Assembly (NCBI RefSeq): GCF_000213555.1 | Contig: NZ_GL891983.1 | Span: 332,292 to 396,291, forward strand | DNA: 64,000 bases | From: Dysgonomonas gadei ATCC BAA-286 | GTDB taxonomy: Bacteria > Bacteroidota > Bacteroidia > Bacteroidales > Dysgonomonadaceae | Reading direction: 5' to 3' | Part shown: positions 63,463 through 64,000 of the stretch, one piece after another | Layout: each line of letters opens with the position of its first letter | Numbering within the stretch: position 1 is the stretch's first letter | Translations under genes and position numbers: made by a program | Notes under the pieces: model-generated | Databases searched by the model: none | The model's input: the letters and a program-made list of their open reading frames with translations, nothing else | Told to the model about the DNA's origin: nothing

Positions 63463-64000
63463 TGAAAAGTAGTCCACTAAAATAATTTAAAAGTATACCA
63501 CCAGTTAAGTAAAATGTGTGAGAGCATCTAATAAAGCTCTACATTTTACTAACAAATATTAACATTATAAATTCCTTTGTGTATTAACCAACACAGAGGC
63601 TAAAATGATAACAATGGTGGAAAAACAAACAATTATTCACATGTACCGCACGGTTGGGTACAGTAAACGGGCTATAGCCAGGGAGTTGGATGTCAGCCGT
63701 AAGACCGTTCATAAAGTCATAGCCGAGTATGAAGCCGCATTAAACTGTGATGATCCTGAATCCTCTCTGGAATCGGTATTAACAATCCCCCCCCATTATA
63801 ACAGTTCCCGGCGAGGCCGCCGTGTTATTGTCGGTAGCCTGAAAGATTTAATAGACGACTGTTTAGAGAAGAACGCTCGTAAACGTGCTATGGGCCTGAA
63901 GAAGCAGTGTATGCGGGGTAAGGATATCTACGAACTGTTAATAGATAAAGGCTTCCAGGTCAGCTATACGGGTAGTTTGTAAATACATCGCTTCTGTTAC
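63463..64000 (+). mobile_element. Left end of an IS21-family insertion element
   Basis: A TG at 63463 is followed by GAAAAGTAGTCCACTA (63464-63479) and a related box AAAAGTATACCACCA (63489-63503), like the repeated terminal boxes of IS21 elements. An istA-type gene begins at 63605 on the plus strand. The recombinase frame is cut exactly where these boxes begin. The right end and any istB gene lie beyond the window, so target duplication cannot be checked. Confidence 0.7.
63605..64000 (+). pseudogene. istA: istA-type IS21 transposase, partial, with apparent frameshift
   Basis: The N-terminus MITMVEKQTIIHMYRTVGYSKRAIARELDVSRKTVHKVIAEYE is a helix-turn-helix typical of IstA. It continues RGKDIYELLIDKGFQVSYT and then hits a stop at 63980-63982. 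If one G of the GGG at 63970-63972 is removed, the frame continues VVCKYIASV to the window end, which is what IstA should read there. So the gene is frameshifted, or the base is a sequence error. It covers only about the first 130 residues of a protein usually near 400-500 residues. A start at the second ATG (63614) is equally possible. Confidence 0.75.

Noticed and set aside
63960..63985. Programmed frameshift in istA
   Set aside because: IS21 istA genes are normally read as one frame, and no slippery run or stimulating hairpin can be judged this close to the window end; mutation or sequence error is simpler.

Overview
This window looks like the chromosome of a Bacteroidales bacterium. The evidence is SusC/SusD pairs, one-protein hybrid two-component regulators (HTCS), AT-rich DNA, few Shine-Dalgarno sequences and several TAnnTTTG -7 promoter boxes. 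The gene set and gene style suggest a Dysgonomonas-like member, but no rRNA or marker gene is present, so the genus is a guess. Almost the whole window is one large pectin utilisation region.

Layout. Positions 1-2583 hold the N-terminal 861 codons of a SusC-type receptor that runs off the left edge. Positions 2757-7638 (minus strand) hold a galacturonate catabolism operon: DUF4861 protein, uxaB, a HIT protein and uxaA. Positions 7799-12220 hold HTCS 1, divergent from a plus-strand operon (12610-28455). That operon encodes SusC, SusD, a DUF4957/DUF5123-type surface lipoprotein, GH28, GH105, PL1, CE8, then (after a repeat-rich gap) CE12, GH43 and an esterase. A minus-strand trio follows at 28452-32918: a GH28 with an extra C-terminal domain, a CBM9-like protein and a second GH28. 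A roughly 14 kb minus-strand operon (47067 down to 33356) encodes SusC, SusD, PL11, a PL22-like beta-propeller, a GH105-CE12 fusion, rhamnose mutarotase RhaM, CE12 and GH105. It is divergent from HTCS 2 (47436-51764). A last minus-strand block (62132 down to 52208) encodes GH2, GH106, GH42, CE12 and a GH43-like lipoprotein. The right edge holds tRNA-Lys(CTT) with a good terminator, a serine recombinase remnant ending inside the tRNA, and the start of an IS21-family element whose istA carries a frameshift.

How it fits together. The enzymes cover homogalacturonan (PL1, CE8, GH28, GH105) and rhamnogalacturonan I (PL11, GH28, GH105, GH106, GH2, GH42, GH43 and four CE12 domains). The products galacturonate and rhamnose are fed inward by UxaB/UxaA and RhaM. 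Two SusCD/HTCS sets suggest two sensed ligands.

The most unusual non-coding signal is a composite repeat cassette at four transcription-unit boundaries: an AACTTTATCTATATA box just after a stop codon, followed by one to four copies of a GTTACYTTTGTTACYTTTT unit on the same strand. A second signal is a GGGGTG...CACCCC palindrome abutting the predicted uxa-operon promoter, part of which recurs upstream of susC 1. Both are read directly from the sequence; their functions are unknown.
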